Shown in pieces: positions 23,660 through 32,800 of a stretch of DNA of 34,159 nucleotides. The position numbers and the translations under genes are program-made. Numbering within the stretch: position 1 is the first letter of the stretch; each line of letters begins with the position of its first letter. Location of the stretch: NCBI GenBank assembly GCA_900316165.1, contig ONBW01000022.1, forward strand, positions 1 to 34,159, written 5' to 3'. A model generated the notes under the pieces. That model saw only the letters and a program-made list of their open reading frames with translations, searched no databases and was not told the origin of the DNA. Source of the DNA: an uncultured Lachnospiraceae bacterium (GTDB taxonomy: Bacteria; Bacillota; Clostridia; Lachnospirales; Lachnospiraceae).

Positions 23660-24919
23660 TTATACTAAAGCCGGATCGGTTATTTTGCCAGTGATGGCGC
23701 TTGCTGCTGCGACTGCAGGGGAAGCGAGATAGATCTCTGAATCTGTGGCTCCCATTCTGCCGACAAAGTTTCTGTTCGTCGTCGATACGCACTTCTCACC
23801 AGATGCGAGGATTCCCATGTATCCGCCGAGGCAAGGTCCGCAGGTAGGTGTAGAAACTACTGCGCCTGCTTCGATAAAGGTCTTTAAGTAGCCTGCGTCC
23901 ATTGCGTCGAGATAGACCTGCTGGGTGGCAGGGATAACGATGACACGGAGGCCCTTCTTTACCTTCTTACCCTTCAGGATATCTGCGGCGATAGCAAGGT
24001 CTGAGAGACGGCCGTTTGTACATGAACCGATGACTACCTGATCTATCTCGACATCTCCTGCCTCGTCTACTGTCTTTGTATTCTCTGGAAGATGCGGGAA
24101 TGAAACTGTCGGACGGAGCTTTGAGAGGTCGATTGTGTACTCTGCTGTGTACTCAGCGTCCGGATCTGCCTCATAGACTACCGGCTTCTTACCTGAGTGC
24201 TCGCTGATGTAGGCTAAAGTCTTGTCGTCTACCGGAAAGATTCCATTCTTTCCGCCTGCTTCTATAGCCATATTTGCGATAGTAAATCTGTCGTCCATTG
24301 AGAGATATTTAATTCCGTCACCAACAAACTCCATTGACTGGTAAAGGGCTCCGTCTACTCCGATCATTCCGATGATGTGGAGGATGATATCCTTTCCGCT
24401 GATAAATGGTGCCGGCTTTCCTGTAAGTACGAACTTTATAGCAGATGGAACCTTAAACCAGGCCTTTCCTGTAGCCATTCCAGCTGCCATATCGGTAGAA
24501 CCTACTCCTGTAGAAAACGCTCCAAGAGCGCCATAGGTACAGGTATGTGAGTCTGCGCCAATCACGGCGTCTCCTGCGACTACAAGTCCTTTCTCTGGAA
24601 GGAGAGCGTGCTCGATTCCCATCTGTCCTACATCAAAGAAATTCGTGATGCATTTCTCGCAGGCGAACTCTCTTACTTCCTTGACGTTCTCCGCGCTCTT
24701 TATATCCTTGTTCGGAACGAAGTGGTCCATTACAAGGGCTATTTTGTCCTTGTTAAATACGCTCTGATCCTTAAGGTTTTCCATAGCATGGATTGCAACC
24801 GGGGAAGTAATGTCGTTTCCCAATACCAGATCAAGATCCGCTTCTATAAGCTGTCCGGCCTCTACATGATCAAGTCCGGCGTGCTTCGCAAGGATCTTCT
24901 GAGTCATTGTCATTCCCAT
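23660..24919 (-). CDS. leuC: 3-isopropylmalate dehydratase large subunit
   Basis: A 419-residue iron-sulfur enzyme of the aconitase superfamily, in the shorter group of about 420 residues. The [4Fe-4S] ligands are seen as one cysteine in VIGSCTNGR and two in [28 protein letters not shown] marks the substrate region. The start at 24919 follows AGAAAGGA; an ATG 30 bases further upstream lies too close to the promoter. A consensus promoter is at 24958-24986. It is the first gene of leuC-leuD-malic enzyme-acyl-CoA ligase; leuA and leuB are elsewhere. Confidence 0.93.
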   Translation of the reverse strand: MGMTMTQKILAKHAGLDHVEAGQLIEADLDLVLGNDITSPVAIHAMENLKDQSVFNKDKIALVMDHFVPNKDIKSAENVKEVREFACEKCITNFFDVGQMGIEHALLPEKGLVVAGDAVIGADSHTCTYGALGAFSTGVGSTDMAAGMATGKAWFKVPSAIKFVLTGKPAPFISGKDIILHIIGMIGVDGALYQSMEFVGDGIKYLSMDDRFTIANMAIEAGGKNGIFPVDDKTLAYISEHSGKKPVVYEADPDAEYTAEYTIDLSKLRPTVSFPHLPENTKTVDEAGDVEIDQVVIGSCTNGRLSDLAIAADILKGKKVKKGLRVIVIPATQQVYLDAMDAGYLKTFIEAGAVVSTPTCGPCLGGYMGILASGEKCVSTTNRNFVGRMGATDSEIYLASPAVAAASAITGKITDPALV

Positions 24920-24957
24920 AGTAATACTTTTCCTTTCTCGCTGTTTCATTTCGTTTC

Positions 24958-24986
24958 ATTGTAAACTTTTGCCCCTCGTTTGTAAA
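24958..24986 (-). promoter_or_regulatory. Sigma-A promoter of leuC
   Basis: TTTACA (24981-24986) and TACAAT (24958-24963) on the minus strand are exactly 17 bases apart. The leader is about 32 bases, leaving no room for a T-box or leader-peptide attenuator. Confidence 0.8.
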
Positions 24987-25005
24987 GTAATCTGCGCCGC
25001 AATAC

Positions 25006-25038
25006 AAAAAAACGCCCCTCGGGAACGTGCCCGAAGGG
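25006..25038 (-). terminator. Intrinsic terminator of ilvC
   Basis: On the minus strand CCCTTCGGG pairs with CCCGAGGGG (one G-U), followed by CG and a T7 run. It ends the ilvN-ilvC unit just upstream of the leuC promoter. Confidence 0.9.
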
Positions 25039-25064
25039 TTTTATAAAAACACAATGAGTTTTTA

Positions 25065-26087
25065 TTAGTTGTTGATGAGCTTGTCGTCTTCGTTGTTCCA
25101 GCTGTACAGCTTTCTGATCTCCTCTCCAACCTTCTCTGAAGGATGCTCAGCAGCCTTACGACGCATAGAATTGAAGTGGATCTTACGTCCGGAAGACATA
25201 TCTGTCATAAACTCAGAAGCGAACTTACCACTCTGGATATCAGCAAGGATGCCCTTCATAGCTTCCTTAACTTCAGGTCCGATAACCTTAGGTCCGGCAG
25301 TATAATCGCCGTACTCAGCTGTATTTGAGATTGAATATCTCATTCCCTTGAATCCTGACTGATAGATCAGATCTACGATGAGCTTCATCTCATGGATGCA
25401 CTCAAAGTAAGCATTTCTAGGATCATAACCAGCCTCGCAGAGAACATCGAAACCAGTCTGCATAAGCTTTACGATACCACCACAAAGGACTGCCTGCTCA
25501 CCGAAGAGGTCTGTCTCTGTCTCAATTCTGAACGTAGTAGTAAGAAGTCCTGCACGAGCTCCGCCTAATGCAAGTCCGTAAGCCTTAGCGATGTCCCATG
25601 CCTTGCCTGTAGCATCCTGCTCAACAGCGATAAGACAAGGAGTTCCTTTTCCAGCCTGATACTCGCTGCGAACAGTGTGACCAGGTGCCTTAGGAGCGAT
25701 CATTGCTACGTCGCAGTCATCTCTGACCTTGATGCAGCCATAGTTGATATTGAAGCCATGTGCAAACATAACCATATCTCCGGCCTTAAGGTTTGGAGCG
25801 ATCTCTGCCTTATACATATCAGCCTGCAGTTCATCAGGAATAAGGATCATGATGACATCTGACTGCTTTGTAGCCTCAGCAACTGGTAAAACCTTAAGCC
25901 CCTGAGCCTCTGCCTTTGCCTTTGACTTTGATCCTTCATACAAACCAACAACTACGTCGATTCCTGAATCCTTAAGGTTTAACGCATGAGCGTGACCCTG
26001 GCTGCCATAGCCGATTACAGCAACTTTCTTATCCTGTAAATAAGAGAGATCGCAGTCTGACTGATAATAAATCTTCATATCTGACAT
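25065..26087 (-). CDS. ilvC: Ketol-acid reductoisomerase, class I
   Basis: A 340-residue enzyme catalysing the isomerisation and NAD(P)H reduction of acetolactate and acetohydroxybutyrate, shared by valine, leucine and isoleucine synthesis. The Rossmann motif is [16 protein letters not shown] (23-38), and the metal-binding acidic residues lie in [13 protein letters not shown] and the C-terminal knot domain ([11 protein letters not shown]). The cofactor loop reads GLYEGSKSK, with Tyr-Glu where Arg plus Pro or Lys is more common. The length is standard for class I. It follows ilvN after an 82-base gap holding two small palindromes and ends at a strong terminator. Confidence 0.96.
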   Translation of the reverse strand: MSDMKIYYQSDCDLSYLQDKKVAVIGYGSQGHAHALNLKDSGIDVVVGLYEGSKSKAKAEAQGLKVLPVAEATKQSDVIMILIPDELQADMYKAEIAPNLKAGDMVMFAHGFNINYGCIKVRDDCDVAMIAPKAPGHTVRSEYQAGKGTPCLIAVEQDATGKAWDIAKAYGLALGGARAGLLTTTFRIETETDLFGEQAVLCGGIVKLMQTGFDVLCEAGYDPRNAYFECIHEMKLIVDLIYQSGFKGMRYSISNTAEYGDYTAGPKVIGPEVKEAMKGILADIQSGKFASEFMTDMSSGRKIHFNSMRRKAAEHPSEKVGEEIRKLYSWNNEDDKLINN

Positions 26088-26111
26088 AATATGTCCTCCT
26101 TGTCAGTTACT

Positions 26112-26158
26112 TACGGAAATATCCGTATTTTTATATCTGAAAGCGGAACCATATCCGT
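26112..26158 (-). promoter_or_regulatory. Paired small palindromes between ilvN and ilvC
   Basis: TACGGA/TCCGTA with a 4-base loop (26112-26127) is followed 32 bases on by a related but weaker CGGA/TCCG palindrome (26144-26157). Both contain the same octamer ATATCCGT on the plus strand (26119-26126 and 26151-26158). The spacing of about three helical turns would suit a dimeric regulator. Confidence 0.4.
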
Positions 26159-26169
26159 TTTCTGCAAAA

Positions 26170-26691
26170 TTAAAGTGAGTGCCTCTTCCCGTCCTCGTCT
26201 ATCATGACTACGTCCTTTGTTCCTCTCGTAAGACCTGTAAGACCAGTTCTCGCGAGCTCTAAGATATCGTAATCATCAAGCATGTCGAGGAAGCTGTCGA
26301 GCTTGTCCGCTCTTCCTGTGACCTCGAGGACCATCGAGTCCTTAGTCACATCGACGCACTTAGCATGAAAAATACTGCAGATAGAAAGTACTGACTGCCT
26401 GTCGGTATCTCTTGCGCTGATTTTTACCAGCATAAGCTCTCTCGTAACCGAATCGGCCGGATCGAGTGTCTTGATATCGACGACGTCGCAAAGCTTTGCG
26501 ACCTGCTTTTCGATCTGCTCGAGAATCATCTCATCTCCGTGTGTCACTATCGTGATCCTCGTAAATCTCGGATCAGCTGTGACTCCTGATGAAAATGAAT
26601 CGATGTTGTATCCTCGTCTCGAGAAAAGTCCCGATACATGACTTAAAAGTCCTGGAGTATTCTCAACGAGTATCGATAAAACCTTTTGCAT
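26170..26691 (-). CDS. ilvN: Acetolactate synthase small (regulatory) subunit
   Basis: A 173-residue regulatory subunit that confers valine feedback on acetolactate synthase. It begins with the ACT domain MQKVLSILVENTPGLLSHVSGLF and the RRGYNIDSFSSGVT segment, followed by the usual second domain. The ATG at 26691 has AAAGGA seven bases upstream; an earlier in-frame ATG does not. The promoter at 26719-26746 places it first in the ilvN-ilvC unit. The catalytic subunit ilvB, its normal neighbour, is absent from this window. Confidence 0.93.
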   Translation of the reverse strand: MQKVLSILVENTPGLLSHVSGLFSRRGYNIDSFSSGVTADPRFTRITIVTHGDEMILEQIEKQVAKLCDVVDIKTLDPADSVTRELMLVKISARDTDRQSVLSICSIFHAKCVDVTKDSMVLEVTGRADKLDSFLDMLDDYDILELARTGLTGLTRGTKDVVMIDEDGKRHSL

Positions 26692-26718
26692 ACTGTTTCC
26701 TTTCTGCAACTGTCCCCT

Positions 26719-26746
26719 ATTCTATCACTAATCGTTCTGATGTCAA
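26719..26746 (-). promoter_or_regulatory. Sigma-A promoter of ilvN-ilvC
   Basis: TTGACA (26741-26746) and TAGAAT (26719-26724) on the minus strand lie 16 bases apart, with a predicted leader of about 20 bases to the ilvN ATG. Confidence 0.8.
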
Positions 26747-26758
26747 GAGTTTTTTTCA

Positions 26759-27310
26759 CTATGTACGTGAATAAATTTCAATACACATTATATAGTTCAC
26801 ATTTTCTACATATATAGGGCTGTCCGCGCATTTTTTAAATGCCTGGTGCAGCGGAATCCTCTCCGCCTTCATCATGGCTTCCTTCATCGTCCAGATCCTA
26901 AGGAATTTCCGCTCTTTATCCGCGGCCTCTGCTACTGCCTCTGCCTCGTCCTCTTTAAAAAATCTACGCGATATGCCAGGTATATCTCTCTTCCCTGTTC
27001 TCTCCCTGTCCTCTATGTCAATTCCTATGCTTTTCCCGGGATCATTTGTAATTGCGACACAGGTAAACCGCCCGCTGTGACTTACCGAAAAATCAGCCTG
27101 ACCTGAAGCGATATAAGGTCTTCCTGATTCATCCTCCCTGTACTCATCCAAATCTATCCCGTAACGAGTAAAAGCCTTATAGATAAGAGCAGATGCCGAC
27201 CTATAGTCCCAGCTGTCGCGCCTTTTTCTATAAGGCCTCATAAGCGGCTCAAGCCTTGATACCTCATCCTCCGCGGCCTTATTTTTTTCTAAGAAAAATA
27301 GATCCGTCAT
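26759..27310 (-). CDS. Sfp-type 4'-phosphopantetheinyl transferase
   Basis: A 183-residue enzyme that moves phosphopantetheine from CoA to carrier-protein serines. Family motifs are present: FSVSHSG (74-80), IGIDIED (95-101, metal-binding Asp and Glu) and FLRIWTMKEAMMKAE (137-150). It is somewhat shorter than Sfp (about 225). Its ATG overlaps the ppaC stop by four bases, so the two are translated together. That pairing is chemically reasonable only loosely (both touch phosphate or CoA chemistry). No polyketide or peptide synthetase is nearby, so the carrier protein it serves is unknown. Confidence 0.85.
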   Translation of the reverse strand: MTDLFFLEKNKAAEDEVSRLEPLMRPYRKRRDSWDYRSASALIYKAFTRYGIDLDEYREDESGRPYIASGQADFSVSHSGRFTCVAITNDPGKSIGIDIEDRERTGKRDIPGISRRFFKEDEAEAVAEAADKERKFLRIWTMKEAMMKAERIPLHQAFKKCADSPIYVENVNYIMCIEIYSRT

Positions 27311-28980
27311 TCCTGCTCCATCGCATTTATAAGCGCTGGTATCACCTGTTTCTTTCTCGAAACGACGCCAGGGAGCAGAAGGAATCTGCCTGAAGCATCA
27401 TCGACAACAGGCTTGTCAGGAAAGGCCATGTGGGATATCTGCTCGCTGTTTCCGCCGTAGCAGATAAGGCGGGTCGACTGGTCTAAGATATTCGTAAGCA
27501 TCACATAGACCTGGTTTAAGTTCCTGTCGGCAAGCACCTTTTCGAGGTAATCGCCGAGACTTGCTCTGATGCTGTTTAACTGCTTGTCTGAAACCGCAGA
27601 GATCTGCGAAACACCGAAATCAGTATCGCCCTGGCTGAATGTCTTGAAGTCCGTATAGAAAATCTCACTGATAGATTTCTTTGAAAAATTAGACCCGGCC
27701 TCAAACATCGCCATCGCGTGCTTTTCTATGTCGACGCCGGCTATTTTGGCGAGCTCCTGTGCCGCTGCCTTATCAGTTCCGGTGCAGGTCGGTGAGCGGA
27801 ACATCAGCGTATCTGAAAGGATTGCTGAGAGCATAAGTCCAGCCATCTGAGGGTTGATTTTTACCTTTCTCTCCTGATACATCAGATAGATGATAGTCGA
27901 GCAGCAGCCGAGAGGCATATTCCTGAAATAAATCGGAGAAACTGTCTCTAAGGAACCGATCTTGTGGTGGTCGATTACCTCAAGGATTTCGGCCTCATCT
28001 ATGCCGTCTACTGCCTGACTCTTCTCGTTGTGATCCACGAGGATTACATGCTTTTTCTCAGGATTTAAGAGATTACGTCTGGAGAACATTCCGACGTATC
28101 TCTGGTGCTCGTCAAGGATTGGAAAGTCTCTGTGACGGACCTTTCCAATCGTGCGGGTCACATCGTCTAAGTAATCGTTCTCATCGAAAGTGATCAGGTC
28201 ATCCCTCGTCATGAAATATCTGATAGGGATACTCTGGTTTATAAGACGGGCAGCTGTAAAAGTATCGTACTCCGTTGCGATAAGGACACAGTCGATAGCC
28301 TGTGCAGTCTTAACGACCTCAGGGTCGATATCCTTCACACCGGTCACTATCATGCAGCCAGGAATCTCCTCAAGAACGGCCTTCTGGCGGCTTACGACAT
28401 TTCCCAGGATAACGAGGTCATCGCCATCCACCTCGGACCGGATAGACTTTGTATCACCTGAGGCAACGACGACCTTGCCATGGTTGAAGTAGGCGTGCTC
28501 ATTTCCGCAGATCAGCTTTCCGTTTAAGGTCTCAATGATATTTTTGTACTGAGTCCTTGCTCGGCCGAGCTCCCTGTTGTCATACACGTCCATATAGGAG
28601 TAGGCGATATCACCGTTTACGATGATTCCGTCGAGCCTTCCGTCCGGCTTTACGACAGGCAGAGTGACTACGTCGAGCTGTCTCATAAGAGCCCAGGCTT
28701 TCTTCAGTGAAAGGTGGGAATCGACGCCCTCTGTGTGGCGGTATTCCATATCCTTTATCTGGGTTCCGACGTTCCTTACTGTCTCAGGCTCCGTCACATG
28801 AAAGGTCTCGAGGACATATCTGGTCTCCTCGTTTATCGGGCCTGCTTTCTTTGGGATGAAATCTCCCTCTTCTGTTTGATTTTTAAGATTTGCGTATGCG
28901 ATTGCCGCACAGATAGAGTCTGTATCAGGGTTCTTGTGGCCTATGATCCATACTGGGCGGCGCTTTTCTAATTTTTCCAT
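27307..28980 (-). CDS. ppaC: Manganese-dependent inorganic pyrophosphatase with CBS and DRTGG domains
   Basis: A 557-residue family II pyrophosphatase. The DHH core is split: IIGHKNPDTDSICAA (residues 12-26) at the N-terminus, then a CBS domain, a DRTGG-like domain and a second CBS domain (about 70-305), then VDHNEKSQAV, VIDHHKIGS and SAILSDTLMFRSPTCT, and a DHHA2 domain at the C-terminus. In studied enzymes the CBS pair binds adenine nucleotides and tunes activity. The ATG at 28980 is the only start close to the conserved GHKNPD. It has no Shine-Dalgarno and follows a terminator T-run by four bases. The gene overlaps the transferase gene by ATGA. Confidence 0.92.
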   Translation of the reverse strand: MEKLEKRRPVWIIGHKNPDTDSICAAIAYANLKNQTEEGDFIPKKAGPINEETRYVLETFHVTEPETVRNVGTQIKDMEYRHTEGVDSHLSLKKAWALMRQLDVVTLPVVKPDGRLDGIIVNGDIAYSYMDVYDNRELGRARTQYKNIIETLNGKLICGNEHAYFNHGKVVVASGDTKSIRSEVDGDDLVILGNVVSRQKAVLEEIPGCMIVTGVKDIDPEVVKTAQAIDCVLIATEYDTFTAARLINQSIPIRYFMTRDDLITFDENDYLDDVTRTIGKVRHRDFPILDEHQRYVGMFSRRNLLNPEKKHVILVDHNEKSQAVDGIDEAEILEVIDHHKIGSLETVSPIYFRNMPLGCCSTIIYLMYQERKVKINPQMAGLMLSAILSDTLMFRSPTCTGTDKAAAQELAKIAGVDIEKHAMAMFEAGSNFSKKSISEIFYTDFKTFSQGDTDFGVSQISAVSDKQLNSIRASLGDYLEKVLADRNLNQVYVMLTNILDQSTRLICYGGNSEQISHMAFPDKPVVDDASGRFLLLPGVVSRKKQVIPALINAMEQE

Positions 28981-28984
28981 AAGT

Positions 28985-29013
28985 AAAAAAATAAAGGGGA
29001 CCAAAGCCCCTTT
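28985..29013 (-). terminator. Intrinsic terminator directly before ppaC
   Basis: On the minus strand AAAGGGG pairs with CCCCTTT around CTTTGGT, then A and a T7 run (28985-28991). It lies 5 bases after the stop of the coiled-coil gene and 4 bases before the ppaC ATG. Confidence 0.85.
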
Positions 29014-29017
29014 TTTA

Positions 29018-29755
29018 TCAAAAAATGCCCAACGAGTGCAGAAGAATAGCAATTCCTACTCCGAAGTCAGCAATAAGAACAATTATTGTAAAAACAAATT
29101 TGGACTTCAGTGCCTGGTACTTCTCTTCAAATGAGATATCCATCTCCTCAGAATGGTCCATCTCCTTCATCGTATCCTGGATATTCCTGAAGACCTTGAC
29201 GTTCTCGGAATGAATCTTCTCGGAAAGTTCCTGCTTCACCTCTTCAAGGCTTAAAGACTCGCTCGAATCTGCAAGTGTCTGTTTGATCTCTGTAACCGAA
29301 TTGTTTACGGTATTCAGGAGGTTTTCAATCTTCTCTGAGCCCGCCTGATTCTCCTCAGAAATCTTATCTGAGATATTCTGATTTAAGTCTGAGATGTCGG
29401 CCTTTACAGAGGTAAGCATCCTGTCTACCTGTGTCTCTACAGTCGTAACAAGGGTGTCAGCTTCCTTCTGCTTCGAATCGAGCTCTGACTGGAGAGATGC
29501 TATCTGCTCCTCCTTCGCAGCGATGTCGGCCTCGCGCTCCTTTACAAGAGCCTCTAAGGCTACGACCTTCTTCTGCTTCGCTCCGATTAGTCCAGAGAGC
29601 TTTACAGCCTTATCCCTGAAGGCATCGATCTGAACTAAAAGAGCATCAGAGCCGTAATCCTCGCTCGTAGCTGTCTCTGCCGGAGTATTATCAGCTGCAG
29701 GTGCACTATCATTTGACTCAGTCACCTGAGTTGTGTTTTCTGTATTTTCGTCCAT
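29018..29755 (-). CDS. Coiled-coil protein with C-terminal membrane anchor
   Basis: A 245-residue protein I do not recognise. The first 35 residues are acidic and low-complexity. Residues about 50-105 and 120-215 are rich in heptad-like Leu/Ile/Val spacing with Glu, Lys and Gln (for example EEQIASLQSELDSKQKEAD), indicating a coiled coil. The last 23 residues, FVFTIIVLIADFGVGIAILL plus a short tail, form a single membrane helix, so it would be tail-anchored with the coiled coil in the cytoplasm. The ATG at 29755 follows GAGGG at about 11 bases. It lies 53 bases after the SNF2 helicase and ends at a strong terminator. Confidence 0.6.
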   Translation of the reverse strand: MDENTENTTQVTESNDSAPAADNTPAETATSEDYGSDALLVQIDAFRDKAVKLSGLIGAKQKKVVALEALVKEREADIAAKEEQIASLQSELDSKQKEADTLVTTVETQVDRMLTSVKADISDLNQNISDKISEENQAGSEKIENLLNTVNNSVTEIKQTLADSSESLSLEEVKQELSEKIHSENVKVFRNIQDTMKEMDHSEEMDISFEEKYQALKSKFVFTIIVLIADFGVGIAILLHSLGIF

Positions 29756-29808
29756 ATGAAAAATATCCCTCATATATAATTTTATTAACTGTAATAGTTT
29801 AGCACACT

Positions 29809-32800
29809 TTATTGAAGCAGGTCAAGAAGTTCCTCCTTAGAAAGGTTAAAGAAACTTGTACCTTCTCCGTTCAGGATTTCATCGGCTAAATTCTGCTTCT
29901 CTTCCTGCATTTTCAGGATTTTTTCCTCTATCGTGCCCTTTACGATAAGCTTAAATACAGAAACCTTTGACTTCTGCCCTATCCTGTGCGCCCTGTCTGT
30001 AGCCTGATTCTCGGCAGCGGCATTCCACCACGGATCGAAGTGGATGACCACGTCGGCTCCTATAAGGTTAAGCCCAGTGCCTCCAGCCTTAAGAGAGATC
30101 AGAAATACAGGGACTTCATTTTCGTTGAAATCATTTACGAGCTCAAGGCGCTTTTTCTTTGGTGTCGCACCCGTTATCATGTAGTAAGATATCCCATTGT
30201 CCTTAAGCTTTTTTTCAATTAATTCGAGCATTGAAGTAAACTGCGAGAACACAAGCATCTTGTGCCCACCGTCCATCGCCTCTTCTATGAGCTCTAGAAG
30301 CAGGTCAAGCTTTGCGGAGCCGCCATCGTATCCCTCGATAATAAGTGAAGGGTCGCAGCAGATCTGGCGCAGCCTGGTAATGTCTGCAAGGATCCTCATC
30401 CTGTTTTTATTGAAATCCTCCTGGCTTGTCTGCTCGATGAGATTTTTCATGCGGACAAGCTGGCTGTCGTATATTTTTTTCTGAGCGGGCTCAAATACAG
30501 TATAGCGGACCTCCTCGATTTTGTCAGGGAGATCCTTGAGTACGGTCTCCTTCTTTCTTCTCAGAATAAACGGAGAGGTCATCGCTGAGAGCCTCTTTGT
30601 AAGCTCCTCATCACTGCCGTTTACGATCGGAGACTCATAGTCTGAGCGGAAAGTCTCATAGTCGTAGAGAAATCCCGGCATCAAAAAATCAAAGATGCTC
30701 CAGAGCTCTGAGAGTCTGTTCTCTATAGGCGTTCCTGTAAGCGCAAACCTGTGCGAGGACTTTACTATCTTTACAGCTTTGCTGATTCCCGACTTCGGAT
30801 TCTTGATATACTGCGCCTCATCGAGAATCATGTATCCGAAGTGCTTTTTCTCATAGAGGTCGATATCCCTCCTTAACAGGTCGTACGAGGTGATCAGCAC
30901 ATCAGAAGAAGACTTTGTTATTATCTCTTTTCGGTTTGACTTCGGGCCGTCAATTGCTTCTACATTAAGGTCCGGTGCGAAACGGCTGAACTCGCTCTGC
31001 CAGTTATAGACTAGTGATGCTGGGCAGACTATAAGGCTCTGCTCGAGATTTCCCTGCTCCTTTTCGTATAAAAGTGCCGAGATCATCTGAAGCGTTTTTC
31101 CAAGTCCCATCTCATCCGCTAAGATTCCGCCAAAGCTGTAGCCTGCGAGAGTCAGGATCCACCTGAAGCCCTCCTTCTGGTAATTCCTTAAAACGTTTTT
31201 AAGTGATGCAGGCACATCGTAGTCAGCGTCCTTTACAGCCTTGAAGTTCTTTACGAGAGCCTTGAAATTCTTATCCCTGTCTGTCGCTATCTCGTCGTGG
31301 TCCTCGAGCATTTTATTAAGGTACAGGGCTCTGTAGGCCGGAACGTTCATTTTGCCATCAGTGAATTCCTGTACTGACAGGTGCAGGTCCTCCATCATCT
31401 CTTCCAAGGCAGCGACTGAATCGTTGTCCTCGAATGAGAGGAAGTCGCCGTTTTTAAGCCTGTGGTATTTTCTCTTGCTGCGGTAGCTCGTAAGTATTTC
31501 AGCGAGCTCGTCCATCGGAATGTCGCTCGAGAGGACATTTAGTGAGAGGAGGTCACTTTTTACAGAGACACCGACCGAAAGATTCCAGCCACGGCGGACT
31601 GTAAGACGGTTAAACTGATCTGAGGTATTTACCTCGCCGAGCTTCATCAGGGAGTTCACTCCCTCAGTTATGATGTTAAAGACTGTGTCCGGATCCTTGT
31701 CACACGAAAACCTTCCGCTTTTCGGATCGTAGTCTGGAAAAAATCCATTCACAGCGTCTATGATCTGATTCTCCCGGCTTAAGTCACGGTAGAAATTATC
31801 ATCGTTTATTTTTTCATTCTGATCAGAAAGACTGTAGGAAAAGTCACCGTATACCGCCTTTACCTCGCAGTAGACGTCCTCCTGATCGGCATCTAAGAAA
31901 AATGAGAACGTCGATTCTGGTGGCAGATACTCCTCTATCAGCTGCTCATCCTTCGTGTCTAAACGCACATATTTCTCTATCTGCGGGAGGACATGGTAGT
32001 AGAATTGTGAGAGTTTCGTTCTTCCTATCGTAAAATCAAAAAGGTCATCAATTGATACATCTATAAACGGCTTTAAGGCCTGGTAATTTTCTTTGGAGAT
32101 TCTGGCAAACATCCCACCGCTGAAATAATATGCTCCGTTTACTCCTTCTATCACCTTTGGTAAAAAGCCAGAGAGCCTTACTCCATCGAATTCTTCATCT
32201 TTATTCTTATGTGGCTCTGCATGAAGATTTATAACAAGCTCCTCATCCTTTGCAGTAAGCGGATTTCTGATATCGCGCTCGAATCCATCAGCCTTTATTT
32301 CTACACTGCGGCCTTCTATCAGATCAAAAAAATCATCGAGTCTCTGTCCATAGAGCATAAGCTCCTTTGCAGTCATTGTCTTGCTGCCATCCGTTAAATC
32401 CTGTCTATATGACTCCTCCTCTATGTATGAGCGGATGAATTCATAAAGCTTCTTCGATGTATCAGTGAAATCTTCCTTGGAGAAAAGCAGACTTGCTTTC
32501 TTGCTAAGCTGATACACTTCCTTTTTCTGATATTTTGCTACAAAGTCATTTAAGTTCTTTATCAAATACGTTTTGTCATTTCCAACCTTAAAATCAACAG
32601 ACAGCTGATTGCGGTCACGATACGACCAGCTGTTCATCGTGTACCTTCTCTCCGTTCCGCTGTTCATCTTGAGTCTTGGTACTATTACTACATCCTTTTT
32701 TATCTGTTCTTCAGGCAGATAATCGTTATCCGTAAAGCTTCTCAGCAGCTTGTAGCCTTCTATATCTGTACTATCAGAAAAATACGGCCTTTTATTCAGG

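Noticed and set aside
24950-24990. T-box or leader attenuator for the leu and ilv units
   Set aside because: Consensus promoters leave leaders of only about 20-35 bases before ilvN, leuC and ilvA, too short for a T-box, and no leader peptide is present.
26112-26131. Plus-strand terminator (hairpin followed by TTTTT)
   Set aside because: No plus-strand gene lies upstream; on the coding strand the T-run precedes the stem as A's.
28981-29052. Longer N-terminus for the pyrophosphatase
   Set aside because: It would translate the terminator hairpin and overlap the coiled-coil gene; the conserved GHKNPD motif lies right after the ATG at 28980.
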